Counted from the stretch's first letter, positions 15,346-24,573 are shown. The stretch is 35,273 nucleotides of DNA from Pseudonocardia xinjiangensis (GCF_012911925.1 NZ_JAAXKY010000076.1:1-35273); one strand, 5' to 3'. The notes: a model not told the origin generated them from the sequence alone. Numbers and translations are program-made.

Positions 15346-15401
15346 CGGGCGACTCGCGCGCCGAAAGCGGGCGACTCGCGGGCGTCAGCCGAGCGACTCC
15401 A
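15346..15401. repeat. Core repeat array, inverted orientation, 22-bp period
   Basis: CGGGCGACTCGC occurs at 15346-15357 and 15368-15379. A decayed unit, CGAGCGACTCCA, starts at 15390, so all three starts are 22 bp apart. The third unit lies inside the amidase gene and encodes part of its last residues; the amidase stop is in the spacer before it. Confidence 0.8.
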
Positions 15402-16686
15402 GCTGCGCGGCGAGGGCGAGCAACCGCGACTCACCCCCGGGCGGGGCCACCAGCTGCACGCCGATCGGCAGGCCGGTGGGATGGACCCCGGCGGGCACGG
15501 ACATCGCCGGGAAGCCCGCGAGGTTCCAGGGGGTGACGAACGCGCTGTGCAGGGCCTGCGGGAAGTTCGCGAGCCACGACTTGCGGTGCCACATCTCCGC
15601 CTTCGCGGGCAACGCCTGCAGCATGGGCGTGACCAGCACGTCGTGCTCCGTGAAGAACTCCCGCGCGCGGGCCGTCCACTCCTGCCGGCCGCGCTCGCGG
15701 ACCAGCCCCGCCCTGCGCACGACGCGCCCGATCCGCGCGTGGGTGCGGGTGCGGCGCTGGAGCCGGTTGCGGTCGAACGCCTCCGCATGCTCGGACGGAC
15801 CCGCGAACCATCGGGCGACGGTGGCCGGCAGCTGCCCCGACCCGTACGACGGGGTGGCTTCGCCGACCAGGTGGCCTGCCGTACCGAGCAGCTGCGCCAC
15901 CTGCGTGGCGACGGCGGTCAGCTCGTCCGGCGCCGCGCCCCCACCCGGGACCTCGGTGGAGACGGCCACCCGCAGCCTGCCCGGCTCCGTGAGCTGCGCC
16001 AGCGCGGGCCGTTGGGCGAGCACGGAGAGCACCAACGCCGCGTCCGCCGCGGTGGTCGCGAGCACCCCGTGGGTGTAGAGGCCACAGAAGAGGTGCGTGT
16101 CGGAGGCGGCGACCACACCCCTGCCGGGCATGAACCCGACCAGCCCGCAGATCGCGGCGGGCCCGCGGATCGAGCCGAGCGCGTCGGAGCCGTGTGCCAC
16201 CGGCACCATGCCGGCCGCGACGGCTGCGGCGGCGCCTCCCGACGATCCGCCGGCCGTGTACGCCGGTACCACCGGGTTGCGCGTGATCGCGTCGGGAGTG
16301 TCGGTCATCGGCCAGTGACACAGCTCGGGGACGTGGGTCAGCCCGACCATCACGGCACCGGCGGCGCGCAGCCGGGCGGCGATCTCCCCGTCGGCCGCCG
16401 CGAGCTGCCGCGAGCCCGCCTGCGAGCCCCAGCCCACGTACTCACCGGCGACGGCCGTGACGTCCTTCACCGCGATCGGCACCCCGGCCAGCGGGAGGTC
16501 CGCGAGGTCGGGCCGCTCCCCCACCGCCCGCGCCTCGGCCGCTGCCTCTGCCGTCCGGACGCGCCGGAACGCGCCGACCGCCGCGTCGCCCGCGGCGATC
16601 CGGCCCAACGCGTCCTCGGTGACCCGCACGGGGTCGAGCGACCCCACCCGCACCGCACGGGCCACCTCGACAGCAGTACCCACCAT
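15385..16686 (-). CDS. Amidase signature family hydrolase
   Basis: A 433-residue member of the amidase signature family, which cleaves carboxamides with a Ser-cisSer-Lys triad. K74 lies in IAVKD, the cis-Ser in G-G-S-S-G-G (147-152), and nucleophile S172 in GSDALGSIRGPAA. The C-terminal FPAMSVPAGVHPTGLPIGVQ is the family ending, so the protein is complete. ATG 16686 gives the expected N-terminus GTAVEVARAVRVG; longer forms begin at TTG and add nothing conserved. It could be a general amidase or an aryl-amide hydrolase. The 3' end runs into a 22-bp repeat array, which encodes its final LESLG. Confidence 0.9.
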   Translation of the reverse strand: MVGTAVEVARAVRVGSLDPVRVTEDALGRIAAGDAAVGAFRRVRTAEAAAEARAVGERPDLADLPLAGVPIAVKDVTAVAGEYVGWGSQAGSRQLAAADGEIAARLRAAGAVMVGLTHVPELCHWPMTDTPDAITRNPVVPAYTAGGSSGGAAAAVAAGMVPVAHGSDALGSIRGPAAICGLVGFMPGRGVVAASDTHLFCGLYTHGVLATTAADAALVLSVLAQRPALAQLTEPGRLRVAVSTEVPGGGAAPDELTAVATQVAQLLGTAGHLVGEATPSYGSGQLPATVARWFAGPSEHAEAFDRNRLQRRTRTHARIGRVVRRAGLVRERGRQEWTARAREFFTEHDVLVTPMLQALPAKAEMWHRKSWLANFPQALHSAFVTPWNLAGFPAMSVPAGVHPTGLPIGVQLVAPPGGESRLLALAAQLESLG

Positions 16687-16786
16687 GAACTGACGTACGT
16701 AGGCGGCATGCGCCCGGTTCGACAATCCTCATGATCATGTCTCGCCGGTCCGCGCCACTCCCGACCAGGCGCGGTACGAAGGCAGG

Positions 16787-17986
16787 GTGTCCGACACCCC
16801 GCATCTCGCCACGCTCGCCGTCCACGCCGGGAACGCCGTCGACGCCGGCACCGGAGCCATCCGCCGTCCGCTCGTCATGGCCAACTCCTATGCCCTGCCC
16901 GAGGACCCGTCCGAGCTGAGCTGGTCCGGCACGGGCACGCCGCTCTACACCCGCAACGGCGGCGCCAACCAGGGCTGGCTGGAGGAGAAGCTCGCCGCGC
17001 TCGACGGCGGCACGACCGCGGTGGCGCTCGCCAGCGGGATGGCCGCGCAGCACGCGGTGTTCTTCGCCGCGCTGCGCTCGGGCCACCACGTGGTCAGCTC
17101 CGACACCACCTACGTGGGCACCTACCGGCTGCTCACCGAGCTGCTCCCGGCGAAGTACGGGATCACGGCCACGCTCGTCGACTCCTCCGACCCCGCCGCA
17201 GTGGCGGCGGCGATCCGGCCGGAGACGCGCCTGGTCCACGTCGAGACCCCGGCCAACCCGACCACCCGGATCACCGACGTGGCCGCGGTCGCCGAGGTCG
17301 CGCACGCCGCCGGGGCGCTGCTGTCGGTGGACGCGACGTTCGCCACGCCGGTGCTGCAGCGCCCGCTCGCGCTGGGCGCCGACGTCGTCGTGCACTCCCT
17401 CACGAAGTACGTCAACGGCCACGGCGACGCGATGGGGGGCGCGGTCATCGGCGGCGGCGAGGCCGGCACCGCGCTCGTCGAGGACGTCCGCCGCGAGGCC
17501 ATGGTCAACGTGGGCGGGGTGATCAGCCCGTTCAACGCCTGGCTGATCATGCGGGGCTCGGTGACCCTGCCGATGCGGATGCGGGCCCACTGCGCGGGGG
17601 CGATGGCGGTGGCCCGGTTCCTCGCCCAGGACCCGCGGGTGGCCTACGTGGCCTACCCGGGCCTGCCGTCCCACCCGCAGCACGCGCTGGCCGCCCGGAC
17701 GCTGGACGGCGGGTTCGGCGGGATGCTGGCGTTCGCGGTGCGTGGTGACGGCGCGGCGCAGAACAGGTTCGTCGCGGCGCTGCGGCTGATCACCTCGGCG
17801 GTCTCGCTCGGGCACGACGAGTCCCTGATCGTGCACGTCTCCGGCGACGACGAGCGGGCGCGTCACTACCCCGAGGAGTTCCGCCGCTACGGCCACCTGC
17901 GCCTCTCGGTGGGCCTGGAGGACCCCCGCGACCTGACGGCCGACCTGGACCAGGCCCTCGCCACCGTCGCCAGGGCGGCGACCTGA
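16787..17986 (+). CDS. Trans-sulfuration PLP enzyme (cystathionine gamma-lyase/synthase type)
   Basis: A 399-residue Cys/Met-metabolism PLP-dependent enzyme. The cofactor Lys is K207 in HSLTKYVNGHGD. The PLP-phosphate loop ALASGMAAQHAVF and ETPANPTTRITD match the fold. The 50s loop reads PLYTRNGGAN instead of the common Y-S-R-x-x-N-P-T. Members make or break cystathionine or act on methionine; the active-site loop does not allow a safe choice between lyase, synthase and methionine gamma-lyase. The gene is divergent from the amidase, starts with GTG and has a weak GGCAGG ribosome site. Confidence 0.9.
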   Translation: MSDTPHLATLAVHAGNAVDAGTGAIRRPLVMANSYALPEDPSELSWSGTGTPLYTRNGGANQGWLEEKLAALDGGTTAVALASGMAAQHAVFFAALRSGHHVVSSDTTYVGTYRLLTELLPAKYGITATLVDSSDPAAVAAAIRPETRLVHVETPANPTTRITDVAAVAEVAHAAGALLSVDATFATPVLQRPLALGADVVVHSLTKYVNGHGDAMGGAVIGGGEAGTALVEDVRREAMVNVGGVISPFNAWLIMRGSVTLPMRMRAHCAGAMAVARFLAQDPRVAYVAYPGLPSHPQHALAARTLDGGFGGMLAFAVRGDGAAQNRFVAALRLITSAVSLGHDESLIVHVSGDDERARHYPEEFRRYGHLRLSVGLEDPRDLTADLDQALATVARAAT

Positions 17987-17987
17987 C

Positions 17988-18060
17988 CCGCGACATGGAC
18001 ACATGTCGCTGTTCGGCGGGGGCTTCGGACAGCGTCAGGTGACCATGTCGCGGCTGATCA
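17988..18060. repeat. Palindromic intergenic element, divergent relative of the 64-bp element
   Basis: CCGCGACATGG (17988-17998) and CCATGTCGCGG (18043-18053) are perfect 11-base inverted repeats. The first arm can also pair locally: GCGACATG-GACA-CATGTCGC (17990-18009). The inner GCTGTTCGG and the ending GTCGCGGCTGATCA resemble GCTGTTCGC and CTCGCGGCGATCA of the copy at 15260. It begins two bases after the PLP enzyme stop and may serve as its terminator. Confidence 0.55.
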
Positions 18061-18075
18061 TGGTGCAGGCGCGCG

Positions 18076-18081
18076 TAGCGT
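18076..18081 (+). promoter_or_regulatory. -10 box for a leaderless LLM oxidoreductase transcript
   Basis: TAGCGT is followed by seven bases and then GTG 18089. No ribosome site is present, which fits a transcript starting at the codon itself. Confidence 0.5.
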
Positions 18082-18088
18082 CACTGCC

Positions 18089-19009
18089 GTGAAGGTGCGC
18101 ATCGGGATCGGGTCACTGCCACTCGCATCCGGGCCGGGTCCCGGTCCTGAGCTCGCCGAGCTGATCGACGAGCTCGAGACCCGCGACATCGACTCGCTCT
18201 GGCTCGCCGACACGGCGTCCGCCCCGACGATCGATCCCGTCGTCGGCATGGCGTTCGCCGCGGGCCGCACCCGCAACCTCAAGCTGGGCACCGGCGTACT
18301 GGTGCTCCCCGGGCGCAACCCCGCCCTCGTCGCCGCCCAGCTGGCGTCACTGGCCGCGCTCGCCCCCCGGCGGATCCTGCCGGCGTTCGGGGTGCGGTCG
18401 GCCACCCCGGCCGACCGTGGCCTCTACCCGGTGCCCGACGGTGCCCGGGCCGCGCTGTTCGACGAGGCGCTCACGGTCGTGCGCCGGCTGCTCAGCGAGC
18501 CCCGCGTCACCCACCACGGGCGCTTCTTCCATCTCGACGACGCGTCCGTGGCCCCGTTGCCCTCCCGTCCGCTCGACCTGTGGCTGGGCGGCCGCGCCCC
18601 CGCCGGGCTGCGCCGGATCGGACGGCTCGCCGACGGCTGGCTCGGCAGCGTCGTCACTCCGGCGGAGGCCGGGGACGCGCGGGCCGAGATCGAGCGGGCC
18701 GCCGAGGAAGCGGGCCGGGAGATCGAGCAGGACCACTACGGCACGAACATCGCCGTCGTTCCGCCCGGCGCCGCCGACTCCGACGTCGACGCGGCACTCG
18801 CCCGCGTGGCGCGGCGGCGCTCGGACATCGACCCGGCGCTGCTGGTGCCCCGTGGCTGGGACGAGACCCGCGAGCAGGTGCGGCGGTTCGTCGAGGTCGG
18901 GCTGACGAAGTTCGTGATCCGCCCCGCGGTGCCGATCGCGTCGTGGCGCGGGTTCCTCGACCAGTTCAGCGCCGAGCTCGGCGGCCTGGAGGCCGAGCTC
19001 AGCTCCTGA
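18089..19009 (+). CDS. LLM-class F420/flavin-dependent oxidoreductase
   Basis: A 306-residue luciferase-like (TIM-barrel) oxidoreductase. IDSLWLADTASAPTIDPVVG and NLKLGTGVLVLPGRNP are the N-terminal cofactor-binding strands, DLWLGGRAPAGLRRIGRLADG is the classical LLM signature, and GLTKFVIRP closes the barrel. The pattern resembles the MSMEG_3544-like F420 subgroup. The substrate is unknown. The GTG start is supported by the -10 box seven bases upstream. Confidence 0.88.
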   Translation: MKVRIGIGSLPLASGPGPGPELAELIDELETRDIDSLWLADTASAPTIDPVVGMAFAAGRTRNLKLGTGVLVLPGRNPALVAAQLASLAALAPRRILPAFGVRSATPADRGLYPVPDGARAALFDEALTVVRRLLSEPRVTHHGRFFHLDDASVAPLPSRPLDLWLGGRAPAGLRRIGRLADGWLGSVVTPAEAGDARAEIERAAEEAGREIEQDHYGTNIAVVPPGAADSDVDAALARVARRRSDIDPALLVPRGWDETREQVRRFVEVGLTKFVIRPAVPIASWRGFLDQFSAELGGLEAELSS

Positions 19010-19026
19010 GCGCCCGGCCCGCCCGG

Positions 19027-19359
19027 CTACTCGGCTGCGAGCGGGGCGGACAGCTGCCCGTTGCGCCGGGCGCGCCGCTCGAACCACAGGGTGGCGAGCG
19101 GCGGGATGCTCGCCACCAGCGCCAGTGCGGTGGTCGATGCGCTCCACCGGAACTCGCGCGCCACCATCAGGGTGATCACGACGTAGGCCAGGAAGAGCAC
19201 CCCGTGGATCGGCCCGAACACGGTGACCCCGATGTCGTCGCGCACCACGACGTACTTGAAGAACATCCCGATCAGCAACCCGGCCCAGGAGCAGGCCTCG
19301 GCGATCGCGATGGCGCGGAAGACGAGGGCGCCCGTGGTCGGGGAGGAGAAGGCTGCCAT
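19027..19359 (-). CDS. DUF3817 family membrane protein
   Basis: A 110-residue integral membrane protein of the actinobacterial DUF3817 family. It has three hydrophobic segments (about residues 14-34, 44-64 and 74-92) and the family pattern AIAEACSWAGLLIGMFFKY, then PIHGVLFLAYV with a membrane-embedded His. The C-terminus RRARRNGQ is basic and cytoplasmic. The function is unknown. It is convergent with the LLM gene (17 bp) and lies downstream of the penicillin-binding protein on the same strand. Confidence 0.88.
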   Translation of the reverse strand: MAAFSSPTTGALVFRAIAIAEACSWAGLLIGMFFKYVVVRDDIGVTVFGPIHGVLFLAYVVITLMVAREFRWSASTTALALVASIPPLATLWFERRARRNGQLSAPLAAE

Positions 19360-19419
19360 GCCTTCACTCTGCCCGACGTCCTGCCCGCTGCTTCTACCGG
19401 GTGTCGAAGGTAACCCGGC

Positions 19420-21489
19420 CTACGAGTCCCGGCCCCTCAGGTACTCCGGTGCCGGCGCCGCCAGCGGCACGACAGGAGTGCCGGCGAGGATGTCGTTCGC
19501 CGCCTTGTAGAACGTGCGGGCCGGAGCGCCACCGCCGAAGAGCGTGCCGCTGGAGCAGGTGCTGGGCGGCGACCCGTCACAGATCGGCCGCGGGTTCCTG
19601 GAGTCGTCGAACACGATGGCCGCGCCCGCGAGCTGGGGCGTGGCGCCGACGAACGCCGCGGACTGGAAGATCTGCGTGGTCCCCGTCTTCGCCGAGGTCG
19701 GCCGGTGCCAGTCCTCCGCCGAGGCGGCAGCGGCCGACGTGCCGCCGGGCCCGTCGTCCTGGCTGAGACCGTTGGCGAGGGTGTCGGCCAGTGCGGGAGC
19801 CACGGCCTGGTTGCACGCCTGCTCCTTGATGGGCACCGGGTTGCCGTTCTCGTCGGTCACGGAGTCGATCGGCGTGGGCGGGCACCACATGCCGTGGCTC
19901 TGCAGCGTCGCGTCGACGTTGGCCAGCTCCAGGTCACTGGTCGGGGTCACGCCGAGCGTGAAGGACGCCTGCTTCTCCGCCTTCACGGTGTCGGCGATCG
20001 ACAGCGCGCCCGGCTGGTCGCTCACCGCGTCGTTGAGCGAGGTCATGCCGAGCCGCAGCGCCATGTCGACGATGGGCGCGATGCCTGTGCTCTCCTCCAG
20101 CTTGACGAAGGCGGTGTTCGGCGACTCGGCGAGCGCCTTGGTGAGCGTCAGCTGCGGGGCGAGGGTCTCCTCGGCGTTGTGCACCGGGATGGCGTGGCCC
20201 GACCCGTCCTTGTAGATCGGGGAGACGTAGCCGCTCGGCGGGACGTCGATCACCGAGTCGATCCCGATGAGGCCCTGCTCCATCGCCGTGGCGGCGGTGA
20301 AGATCTTGTACACCGACCCGGCACCGAGGTTCTCGGGCTGGAAGGGCAACCCGTAGCTGGACTGGCCGGGACCGTTGCCGTAGGTGCGGTTCGCCACCAT
20401 CGCCGTGATCCGGTGCTGGGACTGGCCCGGCTGCACGAACGAGAGCACGTCGGCCACGTGCGGTGTCGTCGGCGGCACCTGGCTGTCCACGGCGGCCTTG
20501 GCCTTGGCGAGCGCGTCGGGGTCGAGCGTGGTGCGCACCGTGTAGCCGCCGGAGGCGAGCTGCTCGGACGTGAACCCGGCCTGCTTCAAATAGCGCACCA
20601 CGTAGGCGCAGAAGTAGCCCGCGTCACCGGCGGCGGTGCAGCCCTCGTCCGGCACGTCCGCGGTGGGGGAGACGCCGAGCGGGGACGCGGTGGCCGCAGC
20701 CGCGTCGGCGTCGTTGATCGAGCCGAGCTGGTGCATCTGCTGGATCACCACGTTGCGCCGCGCCGTGGCGGCGTCGGGGTGCTGGACCGGGTCGTACTGG
20801 GTGGGGCTCTGCACCATCCCGGCGAGCAGGGCCGCTTCGGGGATCGTCAGCTGCGCTGCGGTGGTGCCGAAGTACACCTGCGCCGCGGCCGCGACGCCGT
20901 AGGCACCGTGCCCGAAGTAGACGATGTCGAGGTAGCGGGTGAGGATCTCGTCCTTGCTCAGCTCGTTGTCGAGCTGCACCGCGAGCTCGGCCTCGTGGAT
21001 CTTGCGCGCGAGGCTGGGCGCGATGGCCGCCTGGCGCTGGGCGTCGGTGGTGGCCGCGACGTACAGCTCGTAGTTCTTCACGTACTGCTGCGTGAGGGTC
21101 GAACCGCCCTGCTGGGCGCCGCCGCCGGCGTCGTTGACCAGGGCGCGGACGGTGCCGACCGGGTCCACGCCGCCGTGCTCGAAGAACCGCCGGTCCTCGA
21201 TGGCGACGATCGCCGCCTTCATCGCGGGCGAGATCTGCGCGCTCGTGGCGGGGAGCCGGAACTGGTCGTAGAGGTACGCGATGGGTTTTCCGGTCGAATC
21301 GGTCACCGTGGTGACATCGGGAGTGTTCCCCGCGAGCAGCGCCGCCGGCGCGACATTGACCGATCCGCTACTGACCTGCGCGGCCAGCAGGCCGATGCCA
21401 CCGACCACGGGAAAGGACATCACGGCCAGTACCACGGCCGCCACCACGCCCAACACTGCCAAACGCGCGCTCTTGCGGGTAACACTCAC
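19420..21489 (-). CDS. Class A penicillin-binding protein (GT51 plus transpeptidase)
   Basis: A 689-residue bifunctional peptidoglycan synthase. One N-terminal membrane anchor (10-38) precedes the GT51 glycosyltransferase, with catalytic E98 in AIEDRRFFEHGGVDP and the motif QGGSTLTQQYVKNYE. The transpeptidase has S392-V-Y-K395, S456-P-N458 and K601-T-G. Thus both activities look intact: glycan polymerisation from lipid II and 4-3 crosslinking outside the membrane. There is no PASTA domain; the end PRPICDGSPPSTCSSGTLFG has a Cys pair that may form a disulfide. It starts at GTG 21489. Confidence 0.95.
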   Translation of the reverse strand: MSVTRKSARLAVLGVVAAVVLAVMSFPVVGGIGLLAAQVSSGSVNVAPAALLAGNTPDVTTVTDSTGKPIAYLYDQFRLPATSAQISPAMKAAIVAIEDRRFFEHGGVDPVGTVRALVNDAGGGAQQGGSTLTQQYVKNYELYVAATTDAQRQAAIAPSLARKIHEAELAVQLDNELSKDEILTRYLDIVYFGHGAYGVAAAAQVYFGTTAAQLTIPEAALLAGMVQSPTQYDPVQHPDAATARRNVVIQQMHQLGSINDADAAAATASPLGVSPTADVPDEGCTAAGDAGYFCAYVVRYLKQAGFTSEQLASGGYTVRTTLDPDALAKAKAAVDSQVPPTTPHVADVLSFVQPGQSQHRITAMVANRTYGNGPGQSSYGLPFQPENLGAGSVYKIFTAATAMEQGLIGIDSVIDVPPSGYVSPIYKDGSGHAIPVHNAEETLAPQLTLTKALAESPNTAFVKLEESTGIAPIVDMALRLGMTSLNDAVSDQPGALSIADTVKAEKQASFTLGVTPTSDLELANVDATLQSHGMWCPPTPIDSVTDENGNPVPIKEQACNQAVAPALADTLANGLSQDDGPGGTSAAAASAEDWHRPTSAKTGTTQIFQSAAFVGATPQLAGAAIVFDDSRNPRPICDGSPPSTCSSGTLFGGGAPARTFYKAANDILAGTPVVPLAAPAPEYLRGRDS

Positions 21490-21722
21490 GCACTACATCT
21501 ACCAGGGGCGATGCTGCCCTTGCAGAGCCGGGACAGCGCGGCACGGACCTCCGAAAATGGATCACCCACCCGTTGCGGACAATTCACCGACAGGCACTCC
21601 GGAATATTCCTGGACTTCCCGATGGGGGCACACTCGAGAGGTCCCTGCTGGAGCAGAGGACGACACTGCGGAAGACGGCGCAAGAACAGTGCCGGGAAGA
21701 CGGCACAGCGAAAGGTGGAGAA

Positions 21723-21920
21723 ATGGGCGAGCTCAGCCCCTGGCACTGGCTCATCGTGATCGGCGTGTTGGTTCTTCTGTTCGGTGCCAAGAAGCTGCCC
21801 GAGGCGGCGCGCGGACTGGGCCGGTCGGCGCGGATCCTCCAGGCCGAGCTGCGGGCCGGCACCACCCCGGCCACCGACCCCGAGCCCGGACGGCCCGCCG
21901 CGGGCGAGGAGAAGGAGTAG
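21723..21920 (+). CDS. tatA: Twin-arginine translocase subunit TatA
   Basis: A 65-residue TatA protein, the pore-forming part of the Tat pathway for folded proteins. A single N-terminal membrane helix (about 8-22) runs into LFGAKKLPEAARGLGRSARI, the conserved FG-x-K-x-LPE hinge and amphipathic helix. A short acidic/Pro tail ends in EEKE. GGTGGAG lies a few bases before the ATG. No tatC or tatB is adjacent. The 233-bp gap to the divergent penicillin-binding protein gene must hold both promoters. Confidence 0.95.
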   Translation: MGELSPWHWLIVIGVLVLLFGAKKLPEAARGLGRSARILQAELRAGTTPATDPEPGRPAAGEEKE

Positions 21921-22043
21921 CCGGACACCGGCGGCCGCCCCGACGAGGACAGCGGTGCCGGCGCGGCCGTGGTGCGGTGACCGTGAGCCGGGCAACACCG
22001 CTCCGGTCACCCGAACCGGCTGATCAGGAGGACGATCGGGCTC

Positions 22044-22238
22044 ATGACCCGATGGATCCCGGCTGTGCTCGGCGTGCTCATGATCTTCTTCGGGGCGGTG
22101 TGGACGCTGCAGGGGGCCAACCTGCTCCTCGGCAGCTTCATGACCGGGTCACGACTGTGGCTCGTGATCGGGCTGGTCCTGCTGATCGGCGGCATCGCGC
22201 TGCTCTCCCGCACGGTGCGCACCCGCGCCCGCCACTGA
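22044..22238 (+). CDS. Small two-helix membrane protein
   Basis: A 64-residue protein with two hydrophobic segments (about 5-25 and 38-57) joined by the short loop GSFMTGSR and ending in a basic tail RTVRTRARH. AGGAGG lies twelve bases before the ATG. The pattern WTLQGANLLLGSFMTGSR is one I recognise from uncharacterised actinobacterial proteins; no function is known. It may be co-transcribed with tatA, 123 bp upstream. Confidence 0.8.
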   Translation: MTRWIPAVLGVLMIFFGAVWTLQGANLLLGSFMTGSRLWLVIGLVLLIGGIALLSRTVRTRARH

Positions 22239-22294
22239 GCCGTTCGGGTCCAGATCGACTCGCGCTTGCCGCCCCCCGCGGTCACCATGTCCCC

Positions 22295-22948
22295 ATGGAC
22301 AAGGTGTGGCGCGATTCCCACAGTCGTCTCGACACCGTGCACCGCGTGGGCGCGGTCCTGTTCGGCCTGGGCCTGTGGGTCTTCGGCATCCTCGGCCTGG
22401 TGAACCGGCTCGACCCGTTCTCCCTCGACGGTGCCCCCGTGCTCGGCCTCTCGTCCAACGGCCTGCTGTCGGTGATCTCGCTGGTCGTGGGCGGGGTGCT
22501 GATCACGGCGGCCGTGCGCGGCGGGCGCACCGCGTCCACCGTGACCGTCACGGTGGGCACCCTGTTCGTCCTGTCCGGGCTGCTCAACGTGCTCGTGCTC
22601 GGCACCCCGTACAACCTGCTCGCGTTCCGCATGTCCAACGTGATCTTCAGCTTGGTCGCGGGTGCCCTCCTGCTGTTCCTCGGCGCCTACGGGAGGTTCA
22701 CCGGCGGCCTGCCCGAGGACAACCAGTACCGGGCAGAACGCCGCAGTCCCGACGACACCGCCGACGTCCCGCTGCCGACCGTCTTCCGCGACGCGGGTGA
22801 CGTCATCGCGGCACGGGAGCTCGCCGAGGCCGAGCGGGCCGTCGCCCAGCACGCGGCGTCGGCGGCACAGGCCAACGGAGTGGCGGCAGCGATGCGGTCC
22901 CGGCGGGCCGAGGACCGCGTGCAGGCCTGGCGGGCCAGCGCCTCCTGA
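22295..22948 (+). CDS. DUF4383-like membrane protein
   Basis: A 217-residue membrane protein with four predicted helices in the first 130 residues. It has the DUF4383-type features HRVGAVLFGLGLWVFGILG and LLNVLVLGTPYNLLAFRMSN. The C-terminal 85 residues are hydrophilic, Ala/Glu/Arg-rich and likely helical (ELAEAERAVAQHAASAAQA). The function is unknown. There is no ribosome site before ATG 22295; CACCAT six bases upstream could be a weak -10 of a leaderless transcript. Confidence 0.82.
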   Translation: MDKVWRDSHSRLDTVHRVGAVLFGLGLWVFGILGLVNRLDPFSLDGAPVLGLSSNGLLSVISLVVGGVLITAAVRGGRTASTVTVTVGTLFVLSGLLNVLVLGTPYNLLAFRMSNVIFSLVAGALLLFLGAYGRFTGGLPEDNQYRAERRSPDDTADVPLPTVFRDAGDVIAARELAEAERAVAQHAASAAQANGVAAAMRSRRAEDRVQAWRASAS

Positions 22949-22962
22949 GCACTCCCGGGCCG

Positions 22963-24505
22963 TCAGCGGCCTCGGTCCCGCAGCACGAACTTCTGGATCT
23001 TGCCGGTGGAGGTCTTGGGCAGCTCCCCGAAGACCACGAGCTTCGGGGCCTTGAACCGTGCCAGGCGCTCCCTCACGTGGTCGATGATCTCGGCCTCGGT
23101 GGCGCTCGCGCCCTCCTGCAGCGTGACGTAGGCGACCGGCACCTCACCCCACCGCTCGTCCGGCGCCGCGACCACCGCGACCTCCCGCACCGCCGCGTGC
23201 TCCGCGATCGCCTGCTCCACCTCGACGGACGCGATGTTCTCCCCGCCGGAGATGATCACGTCCTTGCTCCGGTCGCGCAGCTCCACGTACCCGTCGGGGT
23301 GCAGCACTCCGAGGTCCCCGGTGCGGAACCAGCCGTCCGGCGCCGCCGCGGCCGTGGCCAGCGGGTCGTGCAGATAGCCGAGCATCACGTTGTTGCCGCG
23401 CAGGGCGATCTCGCCCACCGTCGTGGCGTCCGCCGGGACGTCGGCGCCGTCCGCGTCCACCACCCGCGCCCGGCACGAGATCATGTTGGCCACGCCCTGG
23501 CGCGCCTTCAGCCGGGCCTGCTCCGTGGCGTCGAGGTCGTTCCACTCCGGGCGCCAGTCGCAGATCATCACCGGCCCGAACGTCTCGGTCAGCCCGTAGA
23601 GGTGGGTGACGTCGAAGCCCAGCTCCCCCATCCGCCGCAGGATCGCCGGGCTCGGCGGGGCACCACCGGTGGCCACCCGCACCGGCGGGCCGTCGAGCGG
23701 GGCCGCCTCCGGTGCGTACGCGAGCATCGAGAGCACGGTGGGCGCCCCGTTGAGATGGGTGACCCCTTCCTCCCGGATGAGCCGCCACACCTGCGCGGGC
23801 TCCACCTTCGGCAGGCAGACGTGCGTGGCGCCCGCCGCGGTGACCGCCCACGGGAAGCACCAGCCGTTGCAGTGGAACATCGGCAGCGTCCACAGGTGCA
23901 CCGCCGACGGGGAGAGCCCGGTGTGCCCGGCCATCGCCAGCGCCTGCAGGTAGGCCCCGCGGTGGTGGTACATCACGCCCTTGGGCCGCCCGGTCGTCCC
24001 CGAGGTGTAGTTGATCGAGAGCAGCGAGCGCTCGTCGGTGGGCGTCACCGCCTGCGGGACGGCCGCGGCCAGTAGCTCCTCGTACCGCTCCCCCGCCCGG
24101 ACCCGCACCGGCGGCGTGGTTGCGGCCCGGTCGAGCCTGCCCACCACGTCGGCGACCAGGTCGTCGAACATCGGGTCGTGGACGAGGACCCCCGCCCCGG
24201 AGTGCTCCAGGATGTAGGCCACCTCCGCCGCCGCCAGCCGGGTGTTCAGCGCGACCAGCGGCACCCCCGCCCACGGCACCCCGAAGTGCGCCTCGAGCAG
24301 CACGTGCGTGTTCGGTGCCAGCACCGCCACCCGGGCGGCCCGCCGCGAGCGGGGCCAGCGCACCCGCGAGCTGCCGGCAGCGCCGGTGCAGCTCCTCGTA
24401 GGTCCACCGCTGGGCGCCGTCGACCACCGCGGTGCGGTCGCCGTGCGCGGCTGCGGCCCGATCGAGGTACGACACCGGTGTCAGCGGCTCGAACGAGAGG
24501 TCCAC
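22963..24505 (-). pseudogene. Acyl-CoA synthetase (AMP-binding), one frameshift
   Basis: A fatty-acyl-CoA synthetase of about 514 residues that would activate carboxylic acids with ATP and CoA. GTG 24505 opens a frame reading LSFEPLTPVSYLDRAAAAHG and TYEELHRRCRQLAGAL. Near 24330-24365 the homology jumps to another frame, RAARVAVLAPNTHVLLEAHF, and continues to the end: INYTSGTTGRPKGV, GLTETFGPVM, GWFRTGDLG, and SGGENIASVEVEQ, finishing KTSTGKIQKFVL. All catalytic motifs lie after the jump. Either the gene is broken or one base is wrong in the sequence; a start inside (GTG 24363) would lose about 48 residues. It is divergent from the acyl-CoA dehydrogenase, a natural pathway partner. Confidence 0.8.
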
Positions 24506-24573
24506 GCCGTCAGCATCTCCTGGCCGGCCCGCCGACCGCACTCCCTGGCCCGGCAGGGTCACTGTCCTCGAGC

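Noticed and set aside
19705..21759. 684-codon forward frame over the penicillin-binding protein
   Set aside because: It is a shadow of the reverse-strand gene: composition is Arg/Gly/Val/His-rich and no family is recognisable.
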